64,000 nt of DNA from Flavobacterium piscis (GCF_001686925.1 NZ_LVEN01000038.1:62001-126000); one strand, 5' to 3'. Positions 43,338-52,861 are shown, counted from the first letter of the stretch. Numbers and translations are program-made. Notes: generated from the sequence alone by a model not told the origin.

Positions 43338-43469
43338 TGTATACAAAAGCTACTAAACGGATTTGAGCAATAGGCTTAATGGAAATTGGTTTTGTATTTG
43401 GAATGATTTGGCAAATCTGAAAATAGGGTATAATTTAGTGCCAAACCCGCTGCAGCCAGAATGTTGGCA
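43338..43469 (+). repeat. Degenerate attC-like site 6
   Basis: It aligns along its length with sites 2 and 4 (for example CTACTAAACGGATTTGAGC, GTATTTGGAATGATTTGGC and GCCAAACCCGCTGCAGCC). The first arm, TGTATACAAA, no longer complements its cassette start, and several inner pairs are lost. The junction is ATG-TTGGCAG at 43463. Confidence 0.6.
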
Positions 43470-43549
43470 GTAATTTTGAAAAACCTCCGAGAATTCAATA
43501 ACCTAACTCTACAAATGATAAAAGTGGAAATTTAAAATATTATTAAAAT

Positions 43550-44809
43550 ATGTCATTACCAATTATTTTAGACAAGTCAACTTTTCAGAGTTTAGGACAC
43601 GATGAATTAATTCAACTTCATAGATATTACATTATAAATGTAACACCACTTCTTGTTTCTGAAATATTAGGCGATTTGTCTAAAGAAGAAGTTGAAAACA
43701 AGAAGTTACCAAAAGAAGTAGTAATCAGTTTGGCTAATAAAATTTTTCCTTCAAATACTTATGTAAATACAAATTACAAAAAGCTCTTGGAACTATCTCT
43801 CCTTGGGAATAAAATTGAACTAAATAATCGACCTTTTCTAGAAGCAAGTAAGTCAATTAACACAGGTAAAAAACAAGGACTTGTATTTGAAGAAACAGAA
43901 GATGAAAAATCCATCAGAAGATGGAAAGATGGAAATTTTAATTCTATAGATGAAATAATGTCTTGGTTTTGGAGAACAACGGGTAAAGATGAAGAGGTAG
44001 TACAGTTATTTAAAAACAAAATGGAGCAATTTTCTCTTATCAAATTGGAGAAAAAATTAGGTGACAATTTAGAAAACTTAAAAGCCTTAAGAGATATTTT
44101 ATTTATTGAATTGAATAAACCTGAAAAACAACAGCAATATTTAAGTTTAGTAATTGATTATTTTGAATTAGACTATAATTTAGCTGCACAAATATTTTAC
44201 AGATGGGAAACCGAAAAAAACAATTCTATTTCCAACTTCGCACCTTATGCTTTTTATTGCATAAGCATAGCTGCAATGTATTATGTGGGAATAAACAATA
44301 AACTGTTTAGTGAAAGGAAAACTAATTTATTAGACTTGGAGTACCTTTACTACACACCTTGTTGCCGAGTCTTTAGTAGCAATGATAAATTTTTGATTTT
44401 CTTATTTGAATTAATTAACCCAAAAAATGTTTTTTTTATAAATTCAAATTCTTTAAAAGGTGATTTAAATAGCTTCCATAAATATCAAATAGAGACTGGA
44501 GAAATAAATGATAGACCACCAATAAAGGACACTGAAACATATAGGATATGGGATAAAGTTTTCGATTTAAAATTAAGTGACTTTCTAAAAGCTCATCCTA
44601 AAAGTCAGGAGGAATTAAGAAAAGAATTTGAAGAAATTTTAAAGGCAACTGAAACTGGTAAACAAGGTACTTTTGATGGGGAACCTGATTTTGTAACAAA
44701 AACCACTTATATGAGGCCAACTGACCCTTGTGTTTGTGGAAGTGGAAAGCAACTTAAAGAATGTTGTTTACTAAAGGAAAATGAAACTAGTTCAAACATA
44801 CGTTTCTAG
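43550..44809 (+). CDS. SEC-C motif protein (decayed cassette)
   Basis: The 419-residue protein ends in a SEC-C zinc-binding motif, PCVCGSGKQLKECC, with ligands C394, C396, C405 and C406. This motif is known from the SecA C-terminus and from many unrelated mobile-element and defence-like proteins, where it is thought to mediate protein or nucleic-acid contacts. The preceding 380 residues are not recognised. Its leader (43489-43505) closely matches that of the cassette-5 lipoprotein gene. The TAG stop overlaps the start of the decayed attC-like site 7. Confidence 0.72.
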   Translation: MSLPIILDKSTFQSLGHDELIQLHRYYIINVTPLLVSEILGDLSKEEVENKKLPKEVVISLANKIFPSNTYVNTNYKKLLELSLLGNKIELNNRPFLEASKSINTGKKQGLVFEETEDEKSIRRWKDGNFNSIDEIMSWFWRTTGKDEEVVQLFKNKMEQFSLIKLEKKLGDNLENLKALRDILFIELNKPEKQQQYLSLVIDYFELDYNLAAQIFYRWETEKNNSISNFAPYAFYCISIAAMYYVGINNKLFSERKTNLLDLEYLYYTPCCRVFSSNDKFLIFLFELINPKNVFFINSNSLKGDLNSFHKYQIETGEINDRPPIKDTETYRIWDKVFDLKLSDFLKAHPKSQEELRKEFEEILKATETGKQGTFDGEPDFVTKTTYMRPTDPCVCGSGKQLKECCLLKENETSSNIRF

Positions 44810-44914
44810 CAATTTGCAAATTTAGTGTAATTACCGTTTCTAATCGTATTTCGTTTATCAGGAAATACTCTTTTAGAAAGATAGCAAACTGTTTTAAGCG
44901 TGGTAACGTTGGTA
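44800..44914 (+). repeat. Decayed attC-like site 7
   Basis: TTTGCAAATTTAGTG, ATTACCGTTTCTAATCGTA, CAGGAAATACTC and TAGCAAACTG align in order with the middle and 3' arm of site 5 (TTTGCGAATTTAGTG, ATTACCGTTTTTTATCGTA, CCGAAAATACTC, TCGCAAACGG). The ending GGTAACG-TTGGTAG keeps the junction at 44908. The 5' arm is lost, so it is probably inactive. Confidence 0.6.
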
Positions 44915-44945
44915 GTTAATTAAAAAAAAACATTAAGAAATAAAT

Positions 44946-45410
44946 ATGAAATTAAATTTAAAAGGTTATTATCTAAAAGATGGAATTTTAAATTTTGTGC
45001 CTTGTGATGTAATTATAGAATTTGGCAAAATTCAAAAAATAAAATTTGACCATAATGAATTTTTTACTAATTACCAACCTTCATATAATTCTGAATATGG
45101 TATAGAAAAAATCTTCTATGAAAAATATTCTAAAAACCTAAAATTCACATATCGAATATTATATCATAATGATGTTGAAGAAACTAAGATAATAAATATA
45201 AAACCAAATCAATTCCAAGTTTTTAGAATTAAATGGGCATTTAAAAAATATATTATTCAATCGGATGATATGAGAAAAGATATTCTAAAATATGTAATTG
45301 GTGGTTTTCTTGGTTATATCGCAACATTAATTATTCAAGAAGTTAAAGAATATAGGACAACTCCAGAATCACCGAAAATTGAAAACCAAGAATCTTTTAA
45401 CCGTAAATAA
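44946..45410 (+). CDS. Hypothetical protein with one membrane helix
   Basis: The 154-residue protein has a strand-rich N-terminal domain (about 1-105), then one membrane helix (about 114-131, KYVIGGFLGYIATLIIQEV) and a short polar tail. The PH-like or lipid-binding appearance of the first domain (IIEFGKIQKIKFDHNEF) is only suggestive. It starts after the decayed site 7 and has no attC-like site behind it. Function is unknown. Confidence 0.6.
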   Translation: MKLNLKGYYLKDGILNFVPCDVIIEFGKIQKIKFDHNEFFTNYQPSYNSEYGIEKIFYEKYSKNLKFTYRILYHNDVEETKIINIKPNQFQVFRIKWAFKKYIIQSDDMRKDILKYVIGGFLGYIATLIIQEVKEYRTTPESPKIENQESFNRK

Positions 45411-45617
45411 TTTAGATTTTTTTTTAATGTCACCAAAAATAAACTAATATAAAACTAGAAGAGGAAGTTGAATTGGCTGATAAAATTTATGAGCTAGAAT
45501 GACTGTATTATGTTTTTGTAAAAAAAAACAGATGACACACTTTTGAATTCATTTTAAAAGTTAGTAAAATTTTCGAACTAAAAAACTATCTTAAATAATT
45601 ATCTCATCATCAAATCA

Positions 45618-45650
45618 GCCTTCCATTTGGGAGACTTTTTTATTTTTTTG
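45618..45650 (+). terminator. Probable terminator before the tra operon
   Basis: GCCTTCC (45618-45624) pairs imperfectly with GGGAGAC (45629-45635), followed by a long T-rich run. Just before it, a short frame ending KLEEEVELADKIYELE and TGA at 45500 reads like a gene fragment but is too short to support. Confidence 0.5.
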
Positions 45651-45685
45651 CATTTTTTTAATTTTTTTTCTCCTTGATTTTACTG

Positions 45686-45728
45686 GGGGTTCAACGGGGT
45701 ACAATAGGGGTACAACAAAAAGTTGTAC
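45686..45728. promoter_or_regulatory. Tandem GGGGTACAA repeats upstream of the tra operon
   Basis: Three near-identical decamers sit head to tail: GGGGTTCAAC (45686-45695), GGGGTACAAT (45696-45705) and GGGGTACAAC (45707-45716). The last one also forms an inverted repeat, GTACAAC-AAAAA-GTTGTAC (45710-45728). They are GC-rich in an AT-rich gap, about 120-160 bp before the first transfer gene. They are probably binding sites for a regulator of the tra operon. A weak promoter-like TATCGTTTCTTTG follows near 45747. Confidence 0.55.
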
Positions 45729-45844
45729 TTGTAGCAGTTTTATCTCTATCGTTTCTTTGCCTTGTAATAATGAAGATCCTGGCTTGGAATTATCAATTTA
45801 CCGGGATTGTGAGAAACTAATGTAGAACGATAAAATGATGAGGT

Positions 45845-46324
45845 ATGTTTACAAACATTTCATGGGGTAATTACATGGTTGTAGTTATTCTGCTATTGGC
45901 AAGCTGGTATTTATTTGTTGGATTTCGATTTTATTTTGATGACCTCAAAGAAGTCATATCAGGAAAGCGGAAACTTCAATTCCGTGGATTTGAAAATCCA
46001 AATTACCAAGATATTGAACCCGAATTAAATTATCAGGAATCACCTGAAGCAATCTCAGAACAAACTTCCTTCGGAGAGTTTGACACTACCTTTCAGGACG
46101 TTGATACTTTGGTGGCACGATTAAAAAGTTTTATCGCCGATGCAGCAAAGAAAAAATTAGTCCAAAAAGAATTTACCTATTATCTGCAGCTTCTCCTAAG
46201 AGAATTCCCTTCAGTGAAAAATTCCCCTTTTAATTCTTCGATAAGTGAACTGATAGTCTCAGAATGTGAGAAACTCGAATCAATTACTTTAACCCAGAAG
46301 GAAGCAGAAGCCCTTTGGGAATAA
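45845..46324 (+). CDS. Small membrane protein at the head of the tra operon
   Basis: The 159-residue protein has one N-terminal membrane helix (about 10-28) and a cytoplasmic tail of acidic and helical segments (FQDVDTLVARLKSFIADAAK). Genes of this type open the transfer region in Bacteroidota elements, before the DUF4134 pilin gene; a function is not established. The ATG follows GAGGT. A structured, terminator-like element sits between it and traE. Confidence 0.68.
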   Translation: MFTNISWGNYMVVVILLLASWYLFVGFRFYFDDLKEVISGKRKLQFRGFENPNYQDIEPELNYQESPEAISEQTSFGEFDTTFQDVDTLVARLKSFIADAAKKKLVQKEFTYYLQLLLREFPSVKNSPFNSSISELIVSECEKLESITLTQKEAEALWE

Positions 46325-46339
46325 ACTCTAAACAATATA

Positions 46340-46428
46340 ACGGAGGAATTGCCCCTGTCCATCCCGGCGCAGTATGGCATATGTAACAGGAAAGTGGAAC
46401 TGCGACAGCGGCTTCACCTCCGTTTTTA
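46340..46428 (+). promoter_or_regulatory. Structured leader or attenuator upstream of traE
   Basis: ACGGAGG (46340-46346) pairs with CCTCCGT (46417-46423), immediately followed by TTTTTAT. Inside, CCTGT pairs with ACAGG and GCAGT with ACTGC in alternative arrangements. A large terminator-like fold in the middle of an operon suggests attenuation of the downstream tra genes, or RNA processing. Confidence 0.5.
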
Positions 46429-46460
46429 TCTGAATTTTTAAACTTTAAAAATAATGAGTG

Positions 46461-46805
46461 ATGAAAAAATGGAACTGGAATTTTAAAAAGTTTATTGAGC
46501 AAAGAACAGATAGTATCTGTATGCTTCTGGTACAAATCCTTTTTGCGATCAGTTATGAAACCTATGCTCAGGATGGTCTGGCAGGAATTAACGAAGCCAA
46601 CCAACAGGTTCGAAGTTACTTTGATGCAGGAACTGAACTGATGTATGCCGTAGGGGCATTATTAGGTCTTATTGGTGCTGTAAAAGTATATCAAAAATGG
46701 AATGCAGGTGATCCTGATACCGGAAAAGTAGCCGCAGCCTGGTTTGGAAGCTGTGTTTTTTTGGTAGTAGTGGCCACCGTAATCAAATCCTTCTTTGGGA
46801 TTTAA
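46461..46805 (+). CDS. traE: TraE, DUF4134 VirB2-like pilin
   Basis: The 114-residue protein matches DUF4134. A signal-like N-terminus ends in YAQDGLAGINEAN, followed by LMYAVGALLGLIGAVKVYQK, GDPDTGKVAAAWFGS and a final hydrophobic helix ending in KSFFGI. DUF4134 proteins are the likely pilin-type (VirB2-like) subunits of Bacteroidota conjugation systems. I take ATG 46461 rather than the GTG at 46458. It is followed by a DUF1896 gene 11 bp later. Confidence 0.93.
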   Translation: MKKWNWNFKKFIEQRTDSICMLLVQILFAISYETYAQDGLAGINEANQQVRSYFDAGTELMYAVGALLGLIGAVKVYQKWNAGDPDTGKVAAAWFGSCVFLVVVATVIKSFFGI

Positions 46806-46816
46806 AAACGGTCGTC

Positions 46817-47245
46817 ATGGAAGATCTACTCAAAGAAAAGTTATGGTTCTATATTATTCATAACAATCCAGATTTGATGTTCACACTACAGGAAGATTAT
46901 AGTGTATTGGATTATCTCAATGAGAAAATAGATGGCGTTAAATCCATATTGGATGATATGTTATCTGATGGTACACCTCAATATATCATCGAAGAAATCT
47001 GTCTCAATGTACTTACCGAAGACCTGAAACCTTCCCGGTTTCTATATATCCGCTCGCTGCTTTCAGATGAGTTTGAGAAAACCTATGCCGCTTTTCAGGA
47101 ATCAGGTATCCTGACCTACGAAGTAATCAATCTTAAGGAGAACTGCAAACCCATTTTTGAAACCATTGGCTTTACTAAAGAAAATGAAGAAGATCCTAAT
47201 TTGAGAAATGCCCTTATTGGTCAGATTGCTGACTATTTGAATTGA
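46817..47245 (+). CDS. DUF1896 family protein
   Basis: The 142-residue protein is of the DUF1896 family found in Bacteroidota conjugative elements. It is soluble and acidic, with LWFYIIHNNPDLMF near the start and SRFLYIRSLLSDEFEKTY in the middle. Its position between the pilin gene and the large methylase/helicase gene is typical. A function is not known. Confidence 0.82.
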   Translation: MEDLLKEKLWFYIIHNNPDLMFTLQEDYSVLDYLNEKIDGVKSILDDMLSDGTPQYIIEEICLNVLTEDLKPSRFLYIRSLLSDEFEKTYAAFQESGILTYEVINLKENCKPIFETIGFTKENEEDPNLRNALIGQIADYLN

Positions 47246-47280
47246 GCTATTTATAGCATGTAGTATGAAAAGGAGTAATT

Positions 47281-50200
47281 ATGGCTTACAATCTATCCCA
47301 AAAACTAAGTGCCAATATTGAGGCGATTACCATTGCAATGCAATGGCTGCAAGGTGATGCTTTATCGGCAGAAGCAGTTGCTGCGCTTAAGGCATATGCC
47401 GGCTTTGGAGGCATCAAGGTTGTATTATACCCACATGGTACTATTGAAGACTGGACAAAATCAGGAGCTACTAAAGAAGATTTGAAGCTGCATCCTGAAA
47501 TGACACGACTGCACACAATACTTCAGAAACACTATTCTGAAAAAGAGTATAATTCAGTTGTTTCTTCACTTCGTAATAGTGTCCTTACCGCATTTTATAC
47601 GCCGGAAATTGTACCTAAGATTTTGTATAATGTTTTAAAAGAAGAAGGCATCAGCCCTAAAAGATTATACGAGCCATCAGCAGGATCAGGCATTTTTATG
47701 ACTGAAGCAGACAGTGCATTTTCAAGTTTGGAACAAATTACTGCTGTGGAAAAAGACCAATTAAGCGGACTGGTGCTTTCAGTATTAAGCAGTACACTCT
47801 CGACCCAAAATACCACTCATGTAATAGGACTGGAAGAAGCTCCAACAAATGATAATAGGAGTTATGATCTTGTGGTCAGCAATATTCCTTTTGGTAATTT
47901 TTCTGTTTATGACGAAACCTATCCCGATAAAACGATTTCAGGAAAAATCCACAATTACTTCTTTGCAAAAGGACTGGACAAACTGGCTGATGGAGGTCTT
48001 ATGGCATACATAACTACAGACGGTTTTTTAAACAGTCCTTCCAATCAGAGTGTGCGAGAATATCTTTTTCAAAAAGCAGATTTTGTGAGTGTAGCAGTTA
48101 TGCCGGATAACCTGATGAAGGAAACCGGAAATACCGATGCTCCTAATCATCTGCTTATTGTTCAGAAAAATGAGCATAAACAAACGCTGTCTGACAATGA
48201 AAATGAGCTGCTGCAAACCGTTGAACTCGAAAATGAATTTGGAAAATACTGTATTAATAAATATCTGCACAATAGAGAAGAGCTCATCATTGGGAATGAA
48301 ATACAAGCCGGTAAAAACCAATACGGACAGGCACACCAAAGTGTGAGACAAAACGGTGATATCAATTCTATTAAAGATCGTCTTGCAGAAAATATTACCA
48401 AGGGATTAAAAGAAAACTTTAACCCGGAACGCTTTGAGCAGGCTCAAAAAACGGAGATAGTTCAGCCCGCTGAAGCAATCGGACAAAAATTCACTTATTT
48501 ACCCATGCCGGAGAGTAAAGCAAGCGGTATTTCAGTCCAGCTTGGCTTGTTTGATACTGTGCCTGCAGAGAATATCAACCGTGCTATGGATTACATCAAT
48601 CCTCTTGATGAAACTGTAGTGGATAAAAAAACAGCACGAATACTCAGTACCATACGCACAAATGATAATCCCTCACATGAAAATGTGGTGCTTATCACTG
48701 CTAAACAAATTAAGACTAATCGATACCTGTATAAATTATATTCCAATGTAAAAGAAATCAATGGCTTTTCAGCCAATTGGATGAATGGCGGATTACTGCC
48801 ACATGAATTATTGGCTTTATCCAATACCCTTCAATACTATGATCACAAATATATTTATGAAGGAGATAAAACCCTTGAACCTGCTTTTAACCTTGAAAAA
48901 CGACTCTATGAAGAAGTTGCTTCATTGAAATCTTTTTATACAGAAGGTACTCTTGTTAGAGTTGCAGAATCCGTTGGAATTATCAGTGATATCAATGAGC
49001 AGCACAAACAAGCCTTTTTCCAGCCATTAGCATCACAGGGCAATCTGAAATTCTATGATTCCTATATTGCTATTCGGGATCATTATCTGGAATTGTTTGA
49101 GAAAGAACAATCAGATAAAGCTGGCAGTGAACAGGTTCGGAAAAATCTAGATGAGCAGTATACCAAATTTGTGTCCCACTATGGTATTTTGAACGGTGCC
49201 GAGAATCGCAGGTTAATCATGCATGATTCCGCTTTCGGTTTCACCATTCTTTCTTCATTGGAACGCAAAGAAGGCGAACGTTATGTGAAGTCGGATATTT
49301 TAATAGAATCTGTAGTAAAACAGCAAGAGCGCTATTATACAGATGATCCTGTTGAAGCGCTGGCCCGAAGTCTGAATGAAAAAGGAGCTGTTGACTTAGG
49401 ATTTATAACTGCCTCGACAGGACTTGAACAAAACGAGGTTATAGAACGTCTGAACCATCATATCTATTTGAATCCTACAGATCAGAATTGGGAAACTTCA
49501 GACCTCTATTTAAGCGGCAATGTTGTAGAAAAGTTACAACAGGCTAAACAGGCTGTGCAGTTATACCCTGAAAACACACAATACTATAAAGGATTGCAGG
49601 CACTGGAAAAAGTACAGCCCGAGCGTATCCCTTTTGAATTACTCGATTTCAATCTTGGCGAGCGATGGATTCCCAACCGATACTATGAAAGTTTTGCCGG
49701 AAAATTATTTGACCAGCCAACTGAAATTAATTATTTCCCATCACTGGATACCTTTAAAGTAAGTACAGGTCACAATACCAAAATAGACAGAGAATTTTCG
49801 GTGACTCCCAAAAGCGGCAGAACCACTTATGGTTACACGATATTGGAGCATGCGCTCGAAAATACAGCTCCCTTTTTTACCTATGAAGTTGAGGGAGCCG
49901 GCGGAAAACCCATCCGACTGCCCGATAATGAAGCTATACAGCTTGCCCATCAAAAAATTGAAAACATCCGTAATGGTTTTATTGAGTGGCTGCAGGAATT
50001 GCCAATAAATGACAAAAATGAATTGGAAAATCTCTATAACAATACGTTTAATTGTTACGTATTGCGAGAATATAATGGAAGTCATCTGAGCTTTCCGGGT
50101 TTGGATAAAAAAGCCCTGGAGATTGAAGACTTGTACAGTTCTCAGAAAAATGCGGCCTGGCGTATTATTCAGAACCGTGGCGCTTTAATCGATCATGAGG

Positions 50201-52851
50201 TTGGGCTTGGAAAAACATTAACCATGATTGTGGCTGCCAATGAAATGAAACGATTAGGGATTATTCATAAGCCTGCAATACTGGCATTGAATGCCAATGT
50301 AAATCAAATTGCAGCAACCTATCGAAAGGCTTATCCCAATGCAAGAATATTGGCACCTGGTGAAAATGATTTTACTCCGGCCAAAAGAATGAGACTCCTC
50401 CATGAGATTAAAAATAATAATTGGGACTGTATCATTTTAACCCACGATCAGTTTGGTAAAATTCCGCAGTCACCCGAAATACAAAAAGAGATCTTACAAA
50501 ATGAGCTGGATAATATAGAACGGGACCTTGATACGGCCAGAAATCTGGGAGGCGATATCTCCAAGAAAATATTAAAAGGTCTTGAAATACGAAAAAATAA
50601 TCTGGACGGCAGACTAAAAACACTGCTGAAAGATATAGAAGATAAAAAGGACAGCGGCATCAACTTTAAAGAAATGGGGATTGATCATTTGTTTGTAGAT
50701 GAATCTCACAAATTCAAAAATCTGACTTTCACTACCCGTCATGACCGTGTTGCCGGAATTGGAAATATGCAGGGAAGTCAAAAGGCGCTTAATATGTTAT
50801 TTGCGGTACGCACGCTTCAGGAAAAATTCGATTCGGATCTAAGTGTGACCTTTCTTTCAGGTACTCCTATTTCAAACAGTCTGACAGAAATGTACCTTCT
50901 TTTCAAATACCTGCGACCTAAAGAAATGGAACGCCAGCATATTGAAAACTTTGACGGATGGGCAGCTGTTTTTGCCAGAAAAACAACTGATTTTGAATTT
51001 TCGGTCACCAATGAGATTATTGCAAAGGAGCGTTTTCGCCATTTTATTAAAGTTCCGGAACTGGCACTGTTTTATAATGAGATAACCGATTACAAAACAG
51101 CAAAACATATTGATCTGGACAAACCTGAAATTGACGAGCGACTTGTCAATATCAGTCCTATACCTGAGCAAAGCGAGTTTATTACCCAGCTCATGCAGTT
51201 TGCCAAAACAGGTAATGCGACACTTATCGGCAGGGCACCTCTTACCTCGCAGGAAGATAAAGGCAGGATGCTTATAGCTACTAATTACGCTAAAAAAATG
51301 GCTGCCGATATGAGGCTGATAAATGAAAGATATGGTGATCATCCGAATAATAAAGTGAATATATGCGCCAGAAATGTGAATGAAATTTACCATGCTTCCA
51401 TGGAGCATAAAGGTACTCAGATTGTTTTTTCGGATATCGGGACACCCAAGCCAGATGACTTTAATATGTATGATGCCCTTAAAGAAAAACTGGTAAGGGA
51501 TTTTAATATCCCGGCTCATGAGATTACCTATATACACGATTGGACCGATAAGAAGAAGCCAGAATTGTTTTCTAAAATGAATACAGGTGAGATACGTATT
51601 CTTCTGGGCAGTACAGAAAAAGCAGGAACCGGGCTTAATGTACAAAAGCGTGTTGTGGCGATGCATCATATGGATATTCCTTGGAGACCATCAGATCTGG
51701 GACAACGCAACGGCCGGGGCAGCAGACAAGGGAACGAAGTTGCCAAACAGCATTATGGTAATAAAGTAAAGAACTTCATCTATGCCACAGAGCAATCCCT
51801 GGACAATTACAAATTCAACCTTTTGAAGAACAAACAGACTTTTATCAGTCAGATGAAAAACTGTGAACTTAATGTGAGGACTATTGATGAGGGAGCTATG
51901 GACGAGCAAAGCGGAATGAACTTTTCAGAATATATCGCAGTATTATCAGGTGATACTTCATTACTGGAAAAATCAAAATTGGAGAAAAAAGTAACGGTAA
52001 TGGAAAGCCTTAAAAAAGCACATTACAAGGAAATTTCCAGAACTAAATATCAGGTCGAATACCTAATGGAGGAAAAAGGAATCACCTCTAGAACACTGGA
52101 CAAACTAACTGCTGATCACAACTTTTACAAAAACAACCTAAAGTATGAGCCTGATGGTTCCAAAGTAAATCCTATAGAGTTGTATAACTGCAAGACAGCA
52201 GATCCAGAAAGTATCGGCAAAGAAATTATCCTGCTCTATAAAAACTGGAAACCTCCAGAAGGAGAAAACCAGGCCAAACAAATTGGGAAGTTATATGATT
52301 TTGGACTCTATGTAAAAAGAGAACGTGAAGCCTATCAAAATGATGGTTTGTACCAGTACCGTTACTCCAACAGCTTTTATGCACAACGCTTGGAAGATGG
52401 CATTAAATATACTTCCAATGGAGGAACTCCAAATGTGGACAATCCAAAATTGGCAGCCCGCTATTTTCTAAATGCCATTGATAAGGTGGAACATCTCACA
52501 GCAAAATACCAAAAGTCCCTGAATGATATTGAAAACCAACTACCACAATTACAGCAATTAAGCACAAGAGTATTTAGTCAGGAAGATGAGCTTCAAAAAA
52601 TGAAAAGCGACCTCTTTAGTCTGGAAAGGGAAATAGCCCTGAAAATTCAGGAGAACCAATTGAAAGAAGCCAATCCGCAAGAAGCTAGTCTCAGTAATGA
52701 AACAAAACTAACGGATACAACTCTGGTAATTCAACTGCCAGTAAAAAGCAGTGAAGAATCACAGGGTTTCAAAGCGGCAGAAAGCAATAGTGATAAATGG
52801 CAGGAGCGCTCTTTTTCGGAGATGAGACGCAGCAGCAGGATGAAATTTTAA
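47281..52851 (+). CDS. N6-methylase/SNF2-like helicase of conjugative elements
   Basis: The 1856-residue protein combines two engines. Near the N-terminus an AdoMet-binding motif (YEPSAGSGIFM, about 130) and the methylase loop SNIPFGN (about 199) form an N6-adenine methylase-like domain. In the second half are helicase motifs: EVGLGKTLTM near 973, FVDESHKFKN near 1139 and QRNGRGSRQGNEV near 1474. The N-P-P-F-type motif reads N-I-P-F, so catalytic competence is uncertain. Such proteins are standard in Bacteroidota conjugative elements, possibly protecting or remodelling the incoming DNA. It follows DUF1896 by 35 bp and a GGAG ribosome-binding site. Confidence 0.9.
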   Translation: MAYNLSQKLSANIEAITIAMQWLQGDALSAEAVAALKAYAGFGGIKVVLYPHGTIEDWTKSGATKEDLKLHPEMTRLHTILQKHYSEKEYNSVVSSLRNSVLTAFYTPEIVPKILYNVLKEEGISPKRLYEPSAGSGIFMTEADSAFSSLEQITAVEKDQLSGLVLSVLSSTLSTQNTTHVIGLEEAPTNDNRSYDLVVSNIPFGNFSVYDETYPDKTISGKIHNYFFAKGLDKLADGGLMAYITTDGFLNSPSNQSVREYLFQKADFVSVAVMPDNLMKETGNTDAPNHLLIVQKNEHKQTLSDNENELLQTVELENEFGKYCINKYLHNREELIIGNEIQAGKNQYGQAHQSVRQNGDINSIKDRLAENITKGLKENFNPERFEQAQKTEIVQPAEAIGQKFTYLPMPESKASGISVQLGLFDTVPAENINRAMDYINPLDETVVDKKTARILSTIRTNDNPSHENVVLITAKQIKTNRYLYKLYSNVKEINGFSANWMNGGLLPHELLALSNTLQYYDHKYIYEGDKTLEPAFNLEKRLYEEVASLKSFYTEGTLVRVAESVGIISDINEQHKQAFFQPLASQGNLKFYDSYIAIRDHYLELFEKEQSDKAGSEQVRKNLDEQYTKFVSHYGILNGAENRRLIMHDSAFGFTILSSLERKEGERYVKSDILIESVVKQQERYYTDDPVEALARSLNEKGAVDLGFITASTGLEQNEVIERLNHHIYLNPTDQNWETSDLYLSGNVVEKLQQAKQAVQLYPENTQYYKGLQALEKVQPERIPFELLDFNLGERWIPNRYYESFAGKLFDQPTEINYFPSLDTFKVSTGHNTKIDREFSVTPKSGRTTYGYTILEHALENTAPFFTYEVEGAGGKPIRLPDNEAIQLAHQKIENIRNGFIEWLQELPINDKNELENLYNNTFNCYVLREYNGSHLSFPGLDKKALEIEDLYSSQKNAAWRIIQNRGALIDHEVGLGKTLTMIVAANEMKRLGIIHKPAILALNANVNQIAATYRKAYPNARILAPGENDFTPAKRMRLLHEIKNNNWDCIILTHDQFGKIPQSPEIQKEILQNELDNIERDLDTARNLGGDISKKILKGLEIRKNNLDGRLKTLLKDIEDKKDSGINFKEMGIDHLFVDESHKFKNLTFTTRHDRVAGIGNMQGSQKALNMLFAVRTLQEKFDSDLSVTFLSGTPISNSLTEMYLLFKYLRPKEMERQHIENFDGWAAVFARKTTDFEFSVTNEIIAKERFRHFIKVPELALFYNEITDYKTAKHIDLDKPEIDERLVNISPIPEQSEFITQLMQFAKTGNATLIGRAPLTSQEDKGRMLIATNYAKKMAADMRLINERYGDHPNNKVNICARNVNEIYHASMEHKGTQIVFSDIGTPKPDDFNMYDALKEKLVRDFNIPAHEITYIHDWTDKKKPELFSKMNTGEIRILLGSTEKAGTGLNVQKRVVAMHHMDIPWRPSDLGQRNGRGSRQGNEVAKQHYGNKVKNFIYATEQSLDNYKFNLLKNKQTFISQMKNCELNVRTIDEGAMDEQSGMNFSEYIAVLSGDTSLLEKSKLEKKVTVMESLKKAHYKEISRTKYQVEYLMEEKGITSRTLDKLTADHNFYKNNLKYEPDGSKVNPIELYNCKTADPESIGKEIILLYKNWKPPEGENQAKQIGKLYDFGLYVKREREAYQNDGLYQYRYSNSFYAQRLEDGIKYTSNGGTPNVDNPKLAARYFLNAIDKVEHLTAKYQKSLNDIENQLPQLQQLSTRVFSQEDELQKMKSDLFSLEREIALKIQENQLKEANPQEASLSNETKLTDTTLVIQLPVKSSEESQGFKAAESNSDKWQERSFSEMRRSSRMKF

Positions 52852-52861
52852 AATAAAGACC

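Noticed and set aside
45771..45821. A 16-codon frame (MKILAWNYQFTGIVRN) before the tra operon
   Set aside because: It is too short to support without conservation data; it could be a leader peptide but there is no amino-acid bias or coupled structure.
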